DNA from: Hymenobacter chitinivorans DSM 11115
GTDB lineage: Bacteria; Bacteroidota; Bacteroidia; Cytophagales; Hymenobacteraceae
DNA length: 64,000 nucleotides
Direction: 5' to 3'
Assembly (NCBI RefSeq): GCF_002797555.1
Contig: NZ_PGFA01000001.1
Location: 1,054,001-1,118,000, forward strand
Shown: in pieces, positions 1 through 8,068 of the stretch
Layout: the number at the start of each line of letters is the position of its first letter
Numbering within the stretch: position 1 is the stretch's first letter
Translations under genes and position numbers: made by a program
The notes under the pieces: model-generated
Told to the model about the DNA's origin: nothing
Databases searched by the model: none
Seen by the model: only the letters and a program-made list of their open reading frames with translations

Positions 1-360
1 CACCAGCTTGGGCATCTTTATCACCGGCGGGTTTTTCATGCTCACCGAGATGTAGATTTTGCGGTCTTCCTTAACCCGCTCGCCCGGGGCTGGGTCCTGA
101 GTCAGCACCGTGAAGGGCGCAATGCTGGGGTTGTAGCTGCTGTCGTCGACGAAGTAGCGCAGGTTCCGCTCGTCGAGGTAGTCTTCCAGGGCCTCCTGTT
201 TCATGCCCGTAATCTTGGGCACCACGATGGTTTCGCCGTGGTTGGTAGTGATGGGCAGGTAGACGAAGAAGAAGCCGAACAGCAGCAGCGCCCCCGCGGC
301 CCCAATCACCAGCAGGTGCTTGAGAACGTCAACGGGCGTATCTGATTTAAGAAATGACAT
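1..360 (-). CDS. PASTA domain protein (C-terminus cut by window edge)
   Basis: The reading frame starts with ATG at 360 and runs off the left edge, so only about 120 residues are visible. It has a short cytoplasmic N-terminus, one membrane segment at about residues 14-37, and then an extracytoplasmic PASTA repeat at about residues 45-108 (motif VVPKITGMKQEALEDYL, ending in a KIYISVS strand). A second repeat begins at the edge (VIKMPKLV). PASTA domains bind uncrosslinked peptidoglycan or muropeptides. There is no kinase or transpeptidase domain N-terminal to the membrane segment, so this is a stand-alone PASTA anchor protein. It lies just downstream of ddl on the same strand, which fits a cell-wall role. 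The specific function is unknown. Confidence 0.85.
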   Translation of the reverse strand, partial: MSFLKSDTPVDVLKHLLVIGAAGALLLFGFFFVYLPITTNHGETIVVPKITGMKQEALEDYLDERNLRYFVDDSSYNPSIAPFTVLTQDPAPGERVKEDRKIYISVSMKNPPVIKMPKLV

Positions 361-384
361 TGGAGAGGTTAGAACTTAGAGATT

Positions 385-464
385 AGAGCTGAGAACTTAG
401 AACTCAGAAGGCAGAAATGAGTGACGCAATATATCTAAGCTCTGAGTTCTAAGTTCTCAGCTCT
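385..464. repeat. 24-bp perfect inverted repeat overlapping the ddl 3' end
   Basis: Arms at 385-408 and 441-464 are exact reverse complements (24 of 24) with a 32-nt loop. The right arm encodes the last residues of the ddl product (ENLELRA) and the TAG stop falls in the loop at 435-437. It is built from GAGAACTTAGAACTC-type units, so it resembles but is not identical to the element at 2351. A poly-T run follows the right arm on the plus strand (465-470), but no plus-strand gene ends here, so a terminator role is not supported. Confidence 0.85.
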
Positions 465-3236
465 CTTTTTGCCAAATTCCAGAATCCGGTCGATGAAGTC
501 GTAGGGCGTGTAGCCGTTGAGGGCTGTTTGGTGGAAGATGCAGGTGGCGGGCGTCATGCCGGGCAGGGAGTTAACCTCGATAATGATAACCTCTACGGCA
601 CCGGTTTCGCGCACCCGCACGAAGGCGTCGATGCGGGCGTAACCCTGAATGTTGAGCACTTCGGCCACGCGCTTGAGCTCGGCTTTCACCTCGTCGGAAA
701 TGCGCTGCCGCTCCTGGGCCTCGGGGGCGTAACGGGCGGGGGTGATGTTCTGACCTTCGCCGGCCAGGAACTTCTCCTCCAGACTCAGTACTTCGCCGCC
801 AGCCAGGGCTTCAGAGGCTTCAAATACCTCGATTTCCAGTTGGCCGTTTTCTTTCCAGTGGGTGAGCAGGCCGCCGGTTACTTCCAGGAAGTGCTTGGCG
901 CCGTCGCGCGAAATCAGGGTTTCAACCAGGAAAGCATCCTTCTGGGGGAATTCCTCCTTGAAGCCCAGGTTCAGCACGGTGGCGGGCTCGGGCATGAGGT
1001 CTTCCTGGTCGCGGAAGATGAGCTGGCAAAAGGCTTCGAGCTCCGCGCGGTTCTTGATTTTCTTCACGGCCGAGGAGCAGCCGTCGTCGGCGGGCTTGGC
1101 AATGAAGGGATAGGCAAACTGCGTTTCCAGGCTGCGATAGAAGCTTTCGGCGTCGGCTTCCCACTCCAGGCGGGCGGCCATGCGGTGCTCGGCCACGCGC
1201 AGGCCGGCTTCGCGCAGGCGGCGGTTCGTCTCAAACTTGTTGATGGTGATGCTGCTGCTTTCCACACCCGAGCCGTTGTAAGGCAGGCCATACTGCTCCA
1301 ACTGCTTCTGCAGGGCGCCGTCCTCGCCGGGGCGGCCGTGCAGGGCAATGAAGACCTCATCCACCTCGTGGGCCAGCTCCTCGAACGACAGGCGGCGGGG
1401 CTGGGCCGTGGCCTGCCCGGCGTAGGTGCTGGTAATGGCGCCGGCCTCCTGGCGAATCCGCTCCAGCACCGGGTGCAGGGCGTGCCCGGCCTCGGCGTAC
1501 TCTATTTTCTCCCGGATGTCGTCGGCGTTGTCCTTGAGCATCACGTTGATGGGCAGCACATAAAGGCGGAACTCCTGGCTGTTGCCGGTCAGAAAGACGG
1601 GCACCGGCTCGTACTTCACGCTGGAGCTGAGCTTCTCGTAGATGTTGCGCCCACTCTCCACCGAAATGTGGCGCTCCGATGAGTAGCCGCCCATAATCAC
1701 GGCCACCTTGGTGCGTTGCTTTTCCTCATGCTGGCGCGAGGCCACGGCCTCGTCGAGCTGCCGGAGCAGGCCGCCGAGGTGCACGGGCTTCATGCCGGCC
1801 CGGCGCCGGGCGGCCAACGAGGTACGAATCAGGTAGGTGAGGAACTGCGACGGATTCAGGCCGATTTCGGCGGCCTGGTGGAAGAAGAACGAAGCCGGCA
1901 ACATGCCCGAGGTGGTGTTCGGGTCGTTGAGGAAGATATTAGTTGTTGGTTGCTGGTTGTTCGTGGTTAGGTCGTGCTGGTTGGTGCCAGTAATGAATCC
2001 GTCGATGCGGGCGTAGACCTGGAAGCCGAAGGTGCGGAACATTTCCTCGCAGGCCTCCCGGATGCGCTGAATTTCGGCCTCGGGCAGATCGATGGGGGTG
2101 ATTTTGCGCGACAAACCGGGCAGGTACTTCGAGCGGTAGTCGAACATTTCCTCGCCCTTCACAATCTCGGTGGGCGGCAAGGCCAGCGGGTTGCCGCTGG
2201 GGTCTTCTACCACGATGCACGAAAACTCGCGGCCGGCCACGAACGACTCGACCAGCACCTGGGCCTCGCCGTCCACGTTGGTCAGCAGTACCGAATCGGC
2301 CGTTTGCAGCCGCTCGGTGAGCGTGTTCAGCAGCGCCTCGGGGTGGTAGATAGTTGTTAGTTGTTGGTTGTCAGTTGTTAGGTCGTTCTGATTTACTCCT
2401 TCACTAACAACTGACAACTGAGAACTAACAACTACCACCGGCAGGCCGATACCGTCGCGGATGTCGGTCAGGTGCTGGACCCAGGCAATCTTGTCCTGCT
2501 CGCCCAGGCGGGCCCACTCCTCGCGGGTCACGGTTTTGCGGAACAGGCTGCGCTCCACGGCGCGGGCAAACGCAGCGGCGTTGGCCTCGCGCAGGATGCT
2601 GATACCGATGCTGGAGCCCTGACGCGGCGCTTTGAACACCAGCGGCAAGCCCAGCTCGCGCACCAGGTAGTCCAGAATGGCCGGCTGGCTGGCGGCCGAG
2701 TCCCATTCCTCAGCGGTCAGCACGCGGTAGTCGGGGGTGGGGCGGTTCAGGGCCTTGAGCAGCTTTTTCTGGGCAATCTTATCAATGCCAAACGCCGAGG
2801 GCAGCACGCCGGAGCCCGAGTAGGGGATGCCGTACCATTCGAGCAGGCCCTGAATGGCGCCATCCTCCCCACCGGGGCCGTGCAAGGCCAGGAAAGCAAA
2901 GTCCATCAGCTCGCGCAGCTCCGCGGGCTGCACGCGCCGGCCTACTTCGCTGATAATTTTGTCCTGCTCGTCCGAACTCAGCTCGCCCAGGCTTTCCAGG
3001 TACACCTGGAGCTTGTGGCGGGAGTCGGGCAGGGCCGAAACGGGTGGGTAAAAGTCGCGGATGGTGCCCTTGTAGATGTAGTGCCAGTCGAGCAGAATGA
3101 AGTTGCCGCGGCTGTCCACGAAGATGGGAACGGCCTGGAACAAAGCCTTGTCCAGGTTATCATATACCGTGCGGCCGCCCGCAAAGGAAATTTCCCGCTC
3201 ACGCGACGGGCCGCCGAAGAAGATGCCTATTTTCAT
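435..3236 (-). CDS. ddl: Two-module D-alanine--D-alanine ligase
   Basis: D-Ala-D-Ala ligases make the dipeptide used for peptidoglycan cross-linking, using ATP through an ATP-grasp fold in the cytoplasm. This 933-residue protein contains two complete Ddl modules in tandem, about residues 1-495 and 508-933. Each starts with a Ddl-type signature (KIGIFFGGPSREREIS; KVAVIMGGYSSERHISVESG) and has an ALHG(P/R)xGEDGA(I/L)Q motif. A usual Ddl is 300-370 residues. The second module ends with the canonical metal-binding motif EVNSLPGMTPA. The first has the degenerate NDPNTTSGMLPA, so it may be regulatory or altered in specificity. Two palindromic repeats are inserted in frame in module 1, at about residues 268-295 and 418-433; the second splits the strand just before NDPNTTSG. 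The C-terminal seven residues are also repeat-derived. Start ATG at 3236. A wall-synthesis role fits the PASTA neighbour. Confidence 0.88.
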   Translation of the reverse strand: MKIGIFFGGPSREREISFAGGRTVYDNLDKALFQAVPIFVDSRGNFILLDWHYIYKGTIRDFYPPVSALPDSRHKLQVYLESLGELSSDEQDKIISEVGRRVQPAELRELMDFAFLALHGPGGEDGAIQGLLEWYGIPYSGSGVLPSAFGIDKIAQKKLLKALNRPTPDYRVLTAEEWDSAASQPAILDYLVRELGLPLVFKAPRQGSSIGISILREANAAAFARAVERSLFRKTVTREEWARLGEQDKIAWVQHLTDIRDGIGLPVVVVSSQLSVVSEGVNQNDLTTDNQQLTTIYHPEALLNTLTERLQTADSVLLTNVDGEAQVLVESFVAGREFSCIVVEDPSGNPLALPPTEIVKGEEMFDYRSKYLPGLSRKITPIDLPEAEIQRIREACEEMFRTFGFQVYARIDGFITGTNQHDLTTNNQQPTTNIFLNDPNTTSGMLPASFFFHQAAEIGLNPSQFLTYLIRTSLAARRRAGMKPVHLGGLLRQLDEAVASRQHEEKQRTKVAVIMGGYSSERHISVESGRNIYEKLSSSVKYEPVPVFLTGNSQEFRLYVLPINVMLKDNADDIREKIEYAEAGHALHPVLERIRQEAGAITSTYAGQATAQPRRLSFEELAHEVDEVFIALHGRPGEDGALQKQLEQYGLPYNGSGVESSSITINKFETNRRLREAGLRVAEHRMAARLEWEADAESFYRSLETQFAYPFIAKPADDGCSSAVKKIKNRAELEAFCQLIFRDQEDLMPEPATVLNLGFKEEFPQKDAFLVETLISRDGAKHFLEVTGGLLTHWKENGQLEIEVFEASEALAGGEVLSLEEKFLAGEGQNITPARYAPEAQERQRISDEVKAELKRVAEVLNIQGYARIDAFVRVRETGAVEVIIIEVNSLPGMTPATCIFHQTALNGYTPYDFIDRILEFGKKRAENLELRA
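1940..1985. repeat. Half copy of the in-frame palindromic element inside ddl
   Basis: The left arm and loop start TAGTTGTTGGTTGCTGGTTG and continue GTTAGGTCGTGCTGG, closely matching the left half of the copy at 47984. The right arm is absent. On the coding strand it adds residues TNQHDLTTNNQQPTTN to the Ddl product without breaking the frame. Confidence 0.75.
2351..2434. repeat. Full palindromic element inserted in frame in ddl
   Basis: Arms of 31 bp at 2351-2381 and 2404-2434 are inverted repeats with mismatches only in a central five-base block. The loop is 22 nt. The total is 84 bp, exactly 28 codons, and the ddl frame continues through it. The inserted peptide includes SSQLSVVS and NDLTTDNQQLTT. 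The Pnkp copy (47984-48070) gives nearly the same peptide, so both are inserted in the same orientation and phase. Confidence 0.9.
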
Positions 3237-3549
3237 ACGTAGGGCAAAGGTACGAGTGATTGGGGGATTGACGACGCGCCGAGTGGTAGCGCAACGAAGC
3301 GCGAGCTTTGGCTACGCCGACCTCCGGTTGTAGTTCACGGGCCTGCACGCTAGTCGTTCAGCCACGCGAACTACAAAGTTCGCGCTACAAGCACCCCGGA
3401 GCAGTTTTGACAGGCCGCAACGTGGTTGAAGAACCCCACAAACCACTTTTGGCAGGTGAAAAGACGTTTGTAGGACCTTACCAGTTTCCGCAAGTAAAAA
3501 GTCATTTGTAAGGTCCTTCGAAGCCCTTTCCGCACTCCCGTAGCTCCCG
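3237..3549. other. Gene-free spacer with a degenerate inverted repeat
   Basis: No convincing gene is seen. Around 3300-3320 (GCGCGAGCTTTG) and 3365-3393 (reverse complement GCGCGAACTTTG) there is a degenerate inverted pair of a type that looks like decayed dispersed repeats. The open frames here lack family resemblance and overlap these repeats. Confidence 0.5.
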
Positions 3550-3700
3550 CAGTCGCTCGGCTATGCCGAGTGACCGTTATGCGGAGGGGCTGTGCCCCGA
3601 GCGTCCCGCGCCATTCGTGCCTCAACTAAACAAGCGGCTCGGTTCAATTCGCAGCACAGCTGCTCAAGCATAGTCGTCACTCGGCACAGCCGAGCGACTG
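3550..3700. repeat. 25-bp inverted repeat, 1 mismatch
   Basis: Arms at 3550-3574 and 3676-3700 are inverted repeats with one mismatch in 25. Each arm is itself partly palindromic (CTCGGCTATGCCGAG). The loop is about 100 nt. Likely a dispersed hairpin-type repeat. Confidence 0.75.
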
Positions 3701-3768
3701 CCAGAGCGTTTGTCACTTCGCAGCGGACGGATTGCTTTGGCTAGCGCCTCGCGATGACCCGGAAGTAC

Positions 3769-3947
3769 TACCCAACGGGCAAAATTCCGGAATTCTGCCG
3801 TTTGGGTAGCTGCCCAAACCGCTTTCTACCGGATTTCCGTCGGTTGGGTAGCTACCCAACCCTGTTTTTGCAGGATTTCGGCCCGGCGGGCAACTACCCA
3901 ACGGGCAAAATTCCGGAATTCCAGCGGTTGGGTAGTTGCCCGCCGGG
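3769..3947. repeat. Cluster of nested palindromes built on TTGGGTAG / CTACCCAA
   Basis: Four palindromic units lie within 180 bp. A 40-bp near-palindrome at 3769-3808 is centred on AATTCCGGAATT. TTGGGTAGCTGCCCAA occurs at 3802-3817. A perfect 20-bp palindrome, GGTTGGGTAGCTACCCAACC, lies at 3842-3861. A perfect 20-bp inverted repeat at 3882-3901 and 3928-3947 surrounds a second copy of the AATTCCGGAATT core. Frames are open on both strands only because the units are periodic. It lies about 130 bp upstream of pgk. Confidence 0.85.
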
Positions 3948-4082
3948 CTTTCCACGGGCCGAATGCCCTTTGTAGGGCACTGCGCCGTCGTTTGGCCGCA
4001 AATTCGGGTCGATTAGAGGACCAAATGCCGGCCCTGCTTACATTCGCTCCGTAGTAAGACCTCTTCCAACCTATTCTTTTCC

Positions 4083-5279
4083 ATGAAAACTCTGGATCAG
4101 TACAACTTTGCCGGCAAGCGGGCCGTGGTGCGCGTCGATTTCAACGTGCCCCTCGATGCCGACCTGCGCATCACCGACGACACCCGCATCCGGATGGCCA
4201 CCCCGACCATCCGCAAAATCCTCAGTGACGGCGGCTCGGTGGTGCTGCTCTCGCACATGGGCCGGCCCAAGGGCGGCCCCGATACCAAGAACTCGCTGCG
4301 CAACCTGGTGGCCCGCCTCGAGCAGGAGTACGGCACCACGGTGCGCTTCGGCGGCGACGTCATCGGGCCGGAGGCGGCCCAGCTGGCCGCCAATTTGCAG
4401 CCCGGCGAAATCCTGCTGCTGGACAACGTGCGCTTCTACGCCGAAGAGGAAAAAGGCGACGCCGGCTTTGCGCAGAAGCTCGCCCAGCTCGGCGACGTGT
4501 ACGTGAACGACGCCTTCGGGGCGGCCCACCGCAAGCACGCCTCCACGGCCGTTATGGCCCAGTACTTTACCCCCGAAAACCGCGTGGCCGGCTACCTGCT
4601 GCAAAGCGAACTGGACAACGCCCACAAGGTGCTCACCAACCCCGAGCGGCCCTTCACGGCCATCATGGGCGGGGCCAAGATTTCCGACAAAATCCTCATT
4701 ATCGAGCAGATGCTCGATAAAGTAGACTACCTGCTCATCGGCGGCGGCATGGCCTACACCTTCGCCGTGGCCCAGGGCGGCAGCATCGGCAACTCGCTGC
4801 TGGAGGCCGACAAAGTGGAGCTGGCCGCCAACCTCATCGAGAAGGCCAAGCAGAAAGGCGTGCAGCTGGTACTGCCCGTGGATAGCATGATTACCGACCG
4901 GTTTGCCAACGATTCCGACGTGGACGTGGCCGGCAACCTCGACATTCCCGCCGGCTGGATGGGCCTCGACATCGGCCCCGAGTCGCGCGAGACGTTTGCC
5001 GATATTATCCGCCAGTCGAAAACCATCCTCTGGAACGGCCCGATGGGCGTGTTTGAGATGTCAAACTTCGCCGTGGGTACCGAGTTTGTGGCCCGCGCCA
5101 TTGCTCAAGCCACTGCTGGCGGCGCCTTCAGCCTCATCGGCGGCGGCGACTCGGCGGCGGCCGTCAACCAGCTCGGCTTCGCCGACCAGGTATCCTACAT
5201 TTCCACCGGCGGCGGCGCGCTGCTCGAGTACATGGAAGGCAAGGAACTGCCCGGCGTAGCTGCCCTGGAAGGCCGCTAG
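4083..5279 (+). CDS. pgk: Phosphoglycerate kinase
   Basis: Cytoplasmic glycolytic enzyme converting 1,3-bisphosphoglycerate and ADP to 3-phosphoglycerate and ATP. At 398 residues it has the normal bacterial length. Visible hallmarks are RAVVRVDFNVPLD near the N-terminus, the substrate loop LLSHMGRPKGG, the inter-domain segment FTAIMGGAKISDK, LIGGGMAYTF, the nucleotide-binding WNGPMGVFEM, and the C-terminal GGGDSAAAV and ISTGGGALLEYMEGKELPG. Start is ATG 4083. It stands alone on the plus strand, and a hairpin with a short T-run 30 bp downstream could end its transcript. Confidence 0.97.
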   Translation: MKTLDQYNFAGKRAVVRVDFNVPLDADLRITDDTRIRMATPTIRKILSDGGSVVLLSHMGRPKGGPDTKNSLRNLVARLEQEYGTTVRFGGDVIGPEAAQLAANLQPGEILLLDNVRFYAEEEKGDAGFAQKLAQLGDVYVNDAFGAAHRKHASTAVMAQYFTPENRVAGYLLQSELDNAHKVLTNPERPFTAIMGGAKISDKILIIEQMLDKVDYLLIGGGMAYTFAVAQGGSIGNSLLEADKVELAANLIEKAKQKGVQLVLPVDSMITDRFANDSDVDVAGNLDIPAGWMGLDIGPESRETFADIIRQSKTILWNGPMGVFEMSNFAVGTEFVARAIAQATAGGAFSLIGGGDSAAAVNQLGFADQVSYISTGGGALLEYMEGKELPGVAALEGR

Positions 5280-5305
5280 AACGAGGGGGTTTCCTGAGTA
5301 AAAGT

Positions 5306-5411
5306 AGAACGTCATGCAGAGGCGCGGCCGAAGCATCTCGCGTGGAGTCGTTGAATTACTATTTCAACATCCGCACGTGAGATGCTTCGCTCGCGCTCTG
5401 CATGACGTTCT
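5306..5411. repeat. Long hairpin repeat of the CATGACGTT / GAAGCATCTC family
   Basis: Arms at about 5306-5345 and 5371-5411 are inverted repeats containing AACGTCATGCAGAG and GAAGCATCTC, with a few mismatches. The right arm runs straight into TTTTT, so on the plus strand it could work as the pgk terminator. A related element occurs at 49489-49604. Confidence 0.8.
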
Positions 5412-5434
5412 TTTTGCGTCCGAGTCGGTTGCTG

Positions 5435-6070
5435 TTAATTCACAAAGGGCGAATCCAGCTCCTGACCCATGCTTTTAAGCGGTATGCTGCCGATCTGGCC
5501 GGTCAGGCGGGTGGCCAGGGCCCGGGCTTCGGCCTCACTGACCACGTTCAGGTGGCGGAGCCAGTGCAGGCGCTGGAGCTGGGGCTCAATGATGCCCAGG
5601 GGGTTGACGGCCGCGTAGTGCTGCTTGAGGTAGGCTTTGGTGCGCTGGTCGAGGGCCTGGGCAAATAAATCGAGGGCGGGGCGCTGGCCGGGCCGGTCGA
5701 GCAGGTGGACGGTGGCCCGGGCCGTGCCCAGGGTGAAATGCTTCCACCAGTTGTTTTGCCCATAGAAATAGATGCCAATCAGCAGCAGACCTGCCCCAAA
5801 GGCGGCGGCCCACTCCAGGTTGGTCAGCCCACCGGGGCGCTTGGTAGCATGTTGCAGCACCGAGGAAGCCACCCAGAACAAGGCAAACGGCAGCCACTTA
5901 AGCTGGGGCGTGGTCGTGGTGCGCTCTACCCGCACGGGCAGCACCTCCTCGTAGGGCATTTCAAATTCCAGAACGGTGCGGCCCTGGCCGTTGCGCTCAC
6001 ACACATACAAGCCGTGGGGCCGCAGGGCCAGCTGCGTGGTGCGCCCAAACCGGCGTTGTTCAATAAACAT
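5435..6070 (-). CDS. Hypothetical membrane protein
   Basis: A 211-residue protein that I do not recognise. It begins with a beta-rich stretch (FIEQRRFGRTTQLALRPHGLYV), followed by two hydrophobic segments at about residues 59-77 and 88-107. A soluble C-terminal half follows, with a segment that resembles the end of PH-like or YcxB-like domains only loosely. Codon usage and GC match the neighbours, and the start ATG at 6070 is unambiguous. It is downstream of the site-2 protease gene on the same strand with a 33-bp gap, so cotranscription is likely. Confidence 0.7.
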   Translation of the reverse strand: MFIEQRRFGRTTQLALRPHGLYVCERNGQGRTVLEFEMPYEEVLPVRVERTTTTPQLKWLPFALFWVASSVLQHATKRPGGLTNLEWAAAFGAGLLLIGIYFYGQNNWWKHFTLGTARATVHLLDRPGQRPALDLFAQALDQRTKAYLKQHYAAVNPLGIIEPQLQRLHWLRHLNVVSEAEARALATRLTGQIGSIPLKSMGQELDSPFVN

Positions 6071-6103
6071 AAGCTACGCTAGGTACTACCGACCTCAGCC
6101 GGA

Positions 6104-7306
6104 TTAGGAAAACGTAAAAGGCGAAGGCGAAAAACACAGCACAAAAATAGCAAGCATCAGCCAGCCCAGCACCTTACGGCCCACACTCAGGGGCTGCTCA
6201 TTGGGCGCCGGCGGATGAAAAATACCCGTGAAGCGGCCCAGCAACAACCCGAATACCAGCCAGCCGGGGTTGCCCACGATGCCGGGCACGGCCAGCGTGA
6301 GGGCCAGCTGCCCGGCCAGCACGCTCAGCAGCAGCAGCAGGGTGCGCCGCACGGTGGGCACGGCCCGGCGAAACACCAGGTAGAGGTAAATCAGGTAGGG
6401 CACCCCGCCGTAGAGCCAGGTTTGCCAGTCCCGCTCGAAGGTGAACAAGCCCAGGCCCGCGTAGAAGATAAAGCCCACGAAGAAGATGACCGACAGGCGG
6501 TTGAAGCGCCGGAAGCCCAGTAGCCCGTACAAGATGTGCCCCCCGTCGAGCTGCCCGATAGGCAGCAGGTTGAGGGCCGTGAAAAACAAGGCCAGGGAGC
6601 CAGCCAGCAGCACCGGATTCTGGGGCAAGTCCATGGGGGCGGGCAGGCGCGTGGGGTCGGCAAACCAAAACTCCAGCAGGTGGTAGAGCAGGGGCCGGCT
6701 CAGGGTCAGGGCGTAGTCGAAGTCGGTATGGTCGAGCAGCTGCTCCGACCCCGGCGGGGGCAGGACCGGCAGGTGGGTAAAGCCGTAGATAAGCACCGGC
6801 ACGGCCACCAGAAAGCCCGCCAGCGGCCCGGCCAGCCCGATATCGAAGAACTCCCGCCGGGAGAATATCCGGTCCTTGATGCGAATTACGGCCCCGAACG
6901 TACCGATGGTGCCAAAGGCGCCGGTGAAAAAGGGAATGTAGAAGGGCAGCGTGGCCCGCACCCGGTAGTAGCGGGCCGTGAAGTAATGGCCAAACTCGTG
7001 CACGGTCAGCACGCCCAGAAACGGCACCGAAAACCAGAGCCCGCGCAGAATTTCGGCTTGGCTCAGCCAGCCGCCGAGCCGGAAAACGGCCCGCGGGTCG
7101 TCAATCGAGTACTGGGTGAAAAAATACTTGTTCGTACTCCATTCAGCCCCGGCCAGGGTGGTGGTGGCCAGGGTGAGCACAAACAGCAGCAGGTGCAGCG
7201 CGTATACGCGCCAGCGCGGGGGCTCGGGCCGCTCGTAGCGGTCGAACTCCAGGAGGGGCGCCGACGACTCAGGGGCGGGGACTTCAGGCAGCGGGAGGGA
7301 AGGCAC
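6104..7306 (-). CDS. Site-2 protease family (M50) membrane metalloprotease
   Basis: Intramembrane zinc metalloprotease. With the GTG start at 7306 it has about 400 residues. It carries the zinc motif HEFGH at about residues 103-107, the GxxxG-type segment ALFFTALNLLPIGQLDGGH with the third zinc ligand in LDGG, and about seven hydrophobic segments. The FTGAFGTIGTFGAVIRIKDR loop is typical of the EGY1/S2P-like family. The longest open frame starts at ATG 7411, but that would overlap the HAD gene by 128 bp and adds only Pro/Ser-rich sequence, so I prefer 7306 (23-bp overlap). Substrate unknown; family members cleave transmembrane anti-sigma factors or signal peptides. Confidence 0.88.
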   Translation of the reverse strand: MPSLPLPEVPAPESSAPLLEFDRYERPEPPRWRVYALHLLLFVLTLATTTLAGAEWSTNKYFFTQYSIDDPRAVFRLGGWLSQAEILRGLWFSVPFLGVLTVHEFGHYFTARYYRVRATLPFYIPFFTGAFGTIGTFGAVIRIKDRIFSRREFFDIGLAGPLAGFLVAVPVLIYGFTHLPVLPPPGSEQLLDHTDFDYALTLSRPLLYHLLEFWFADPTRLPAPMDLPQNPVLLAGSLALFFTALNLLPIGQLDGGHILYGLLGFRRFNRLSVIFFVGFIFYAGLGLFTFERDWQTWLYGGVPYLIYLYLVFRRAVPTVRRTLLLLLSVLAGQLALTLAVPGIVGNPGWLVFGLLLGRFTGIFHPPAPNEQPLSVGRKVLGWLMLAIFVLCFSPSPFTFS

Positions 7307-7946
7307 GGATGGCAGCGGGAAGGGCGTCGGTGAGGGTAAGGGGCGGGGCCAGAAACAGCGTGGGCAGCCCCAGGCGCCGGGCCGTTTCGATGTGCTGGAT
7401 GCTGTCCTCAATAAACAACGTTTCCTCGGCCTTCCAGTTCATTTCGCGCAGGGCGTGCTCAAAAATCTCGGTGCCCGGCTTGCGCAACCCCACCTGCTGG
7501 GAGTAAAAGACCCGGTCGAGGCAGTCGGCAATGCCGTGAACCAGCCCGTACTGCTGCTGCAGCCGCCGGTTGATTTCCTCGATGTGAATCTGGTTGGTGT
7601 TGCTGAGCAGGGCCGTCTGGTGGCCCTGGGCGCGCAGCTCGGCAATAAAAGCCAGCCGCTCGGCCGGCACGTCGAGCAGCATGGCGTTCCAGGCCGCGTC
7701 CAGCTGCTCGTCGGTGGCTTCCAGGTCGTAATGCCGGCGCAGGCCGTCCCGAAACTCCGGTGGGGTGAGGCGGCCAGTTTCCATGTGGTCAAACAGCTCC
7801 GACTGGCTTTGCTGGTTGAACTCGATGGTGCTGCTGGCCCGACTCAGGCTGCGCATGGCGTCCACGGTCAGCTGGTAGTTGATATTGATAATGACCCCGC
7901 CAAAATCGAAGAGCAGGTTAGGCTTTTTTGTTGACATACGCTTCAA
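7284..7946 (-). CDS. HAD-superfamily phosphatase, YihX-like
   Basis: A 220-residue HAD hydrolase. Motif I is LLFDFGGVI (nucleophile Asp at about residue 14), motif II is LLSNTN, the motif III lysine is in VGLRKP, and motif IV is FIEDS. The order and the FDFGGV / SNTN signatures match the YihX branch (alpha-D-glucose-1-phosphate phosphatase in E. coli) rather than phosphoglycolate phosphatase. Start could be ATG 7946 or ATG 7937 (MSTKKP). The stop overlaps the start of the protease gene, so the two are probably one transcript. Substrate is not determined by sequence alone. Confidence 0.9.
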   Translation of the reverse strand: MKRMSTKKPNLLFDFGGVIININYQLTVDAMRSLSRASSTIEFNQQSQSELFDHMETGRLTPPEFRDGLRRHYDLEATDEQLDAAWNAMLLDVPAERLAFIAELRAQGHQTALLSNTNQIHIEEINRRLQQQYGLVHGIADCLDRVFYSQQVGLRKPGTEIFEHALREMNWKAEETLFIEDSIQHIETARRLGLPTLFLAPPLTLTDALPAAIRAFPPAA

Positions 7947-8068
7947 TAGCAGGCTTCTGCGCCAGCCAAGGGGTGACTGGCGGCGAGTGTCCCGCGGTTA
8001 AGAATTGGAAATCCGGCTGCAAACTTCGAAGTTTGCACTGCCGAAACCAACTCCGGAAGGTTTTAGCC

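Noticed and set aside
3754..3975. Open frames on both strands in the palindrome block
   Set aside because: They are open because the repeat unit has no stop codons in that phase. The translation is periodic and matches nothing.
7307..7411. Longer start for the site-2 protease at ATG 7411
   Set aside because: It would overlap the HAD gene by 128 bp and adds only Pro/Ser-rich sequence not typical of the family.
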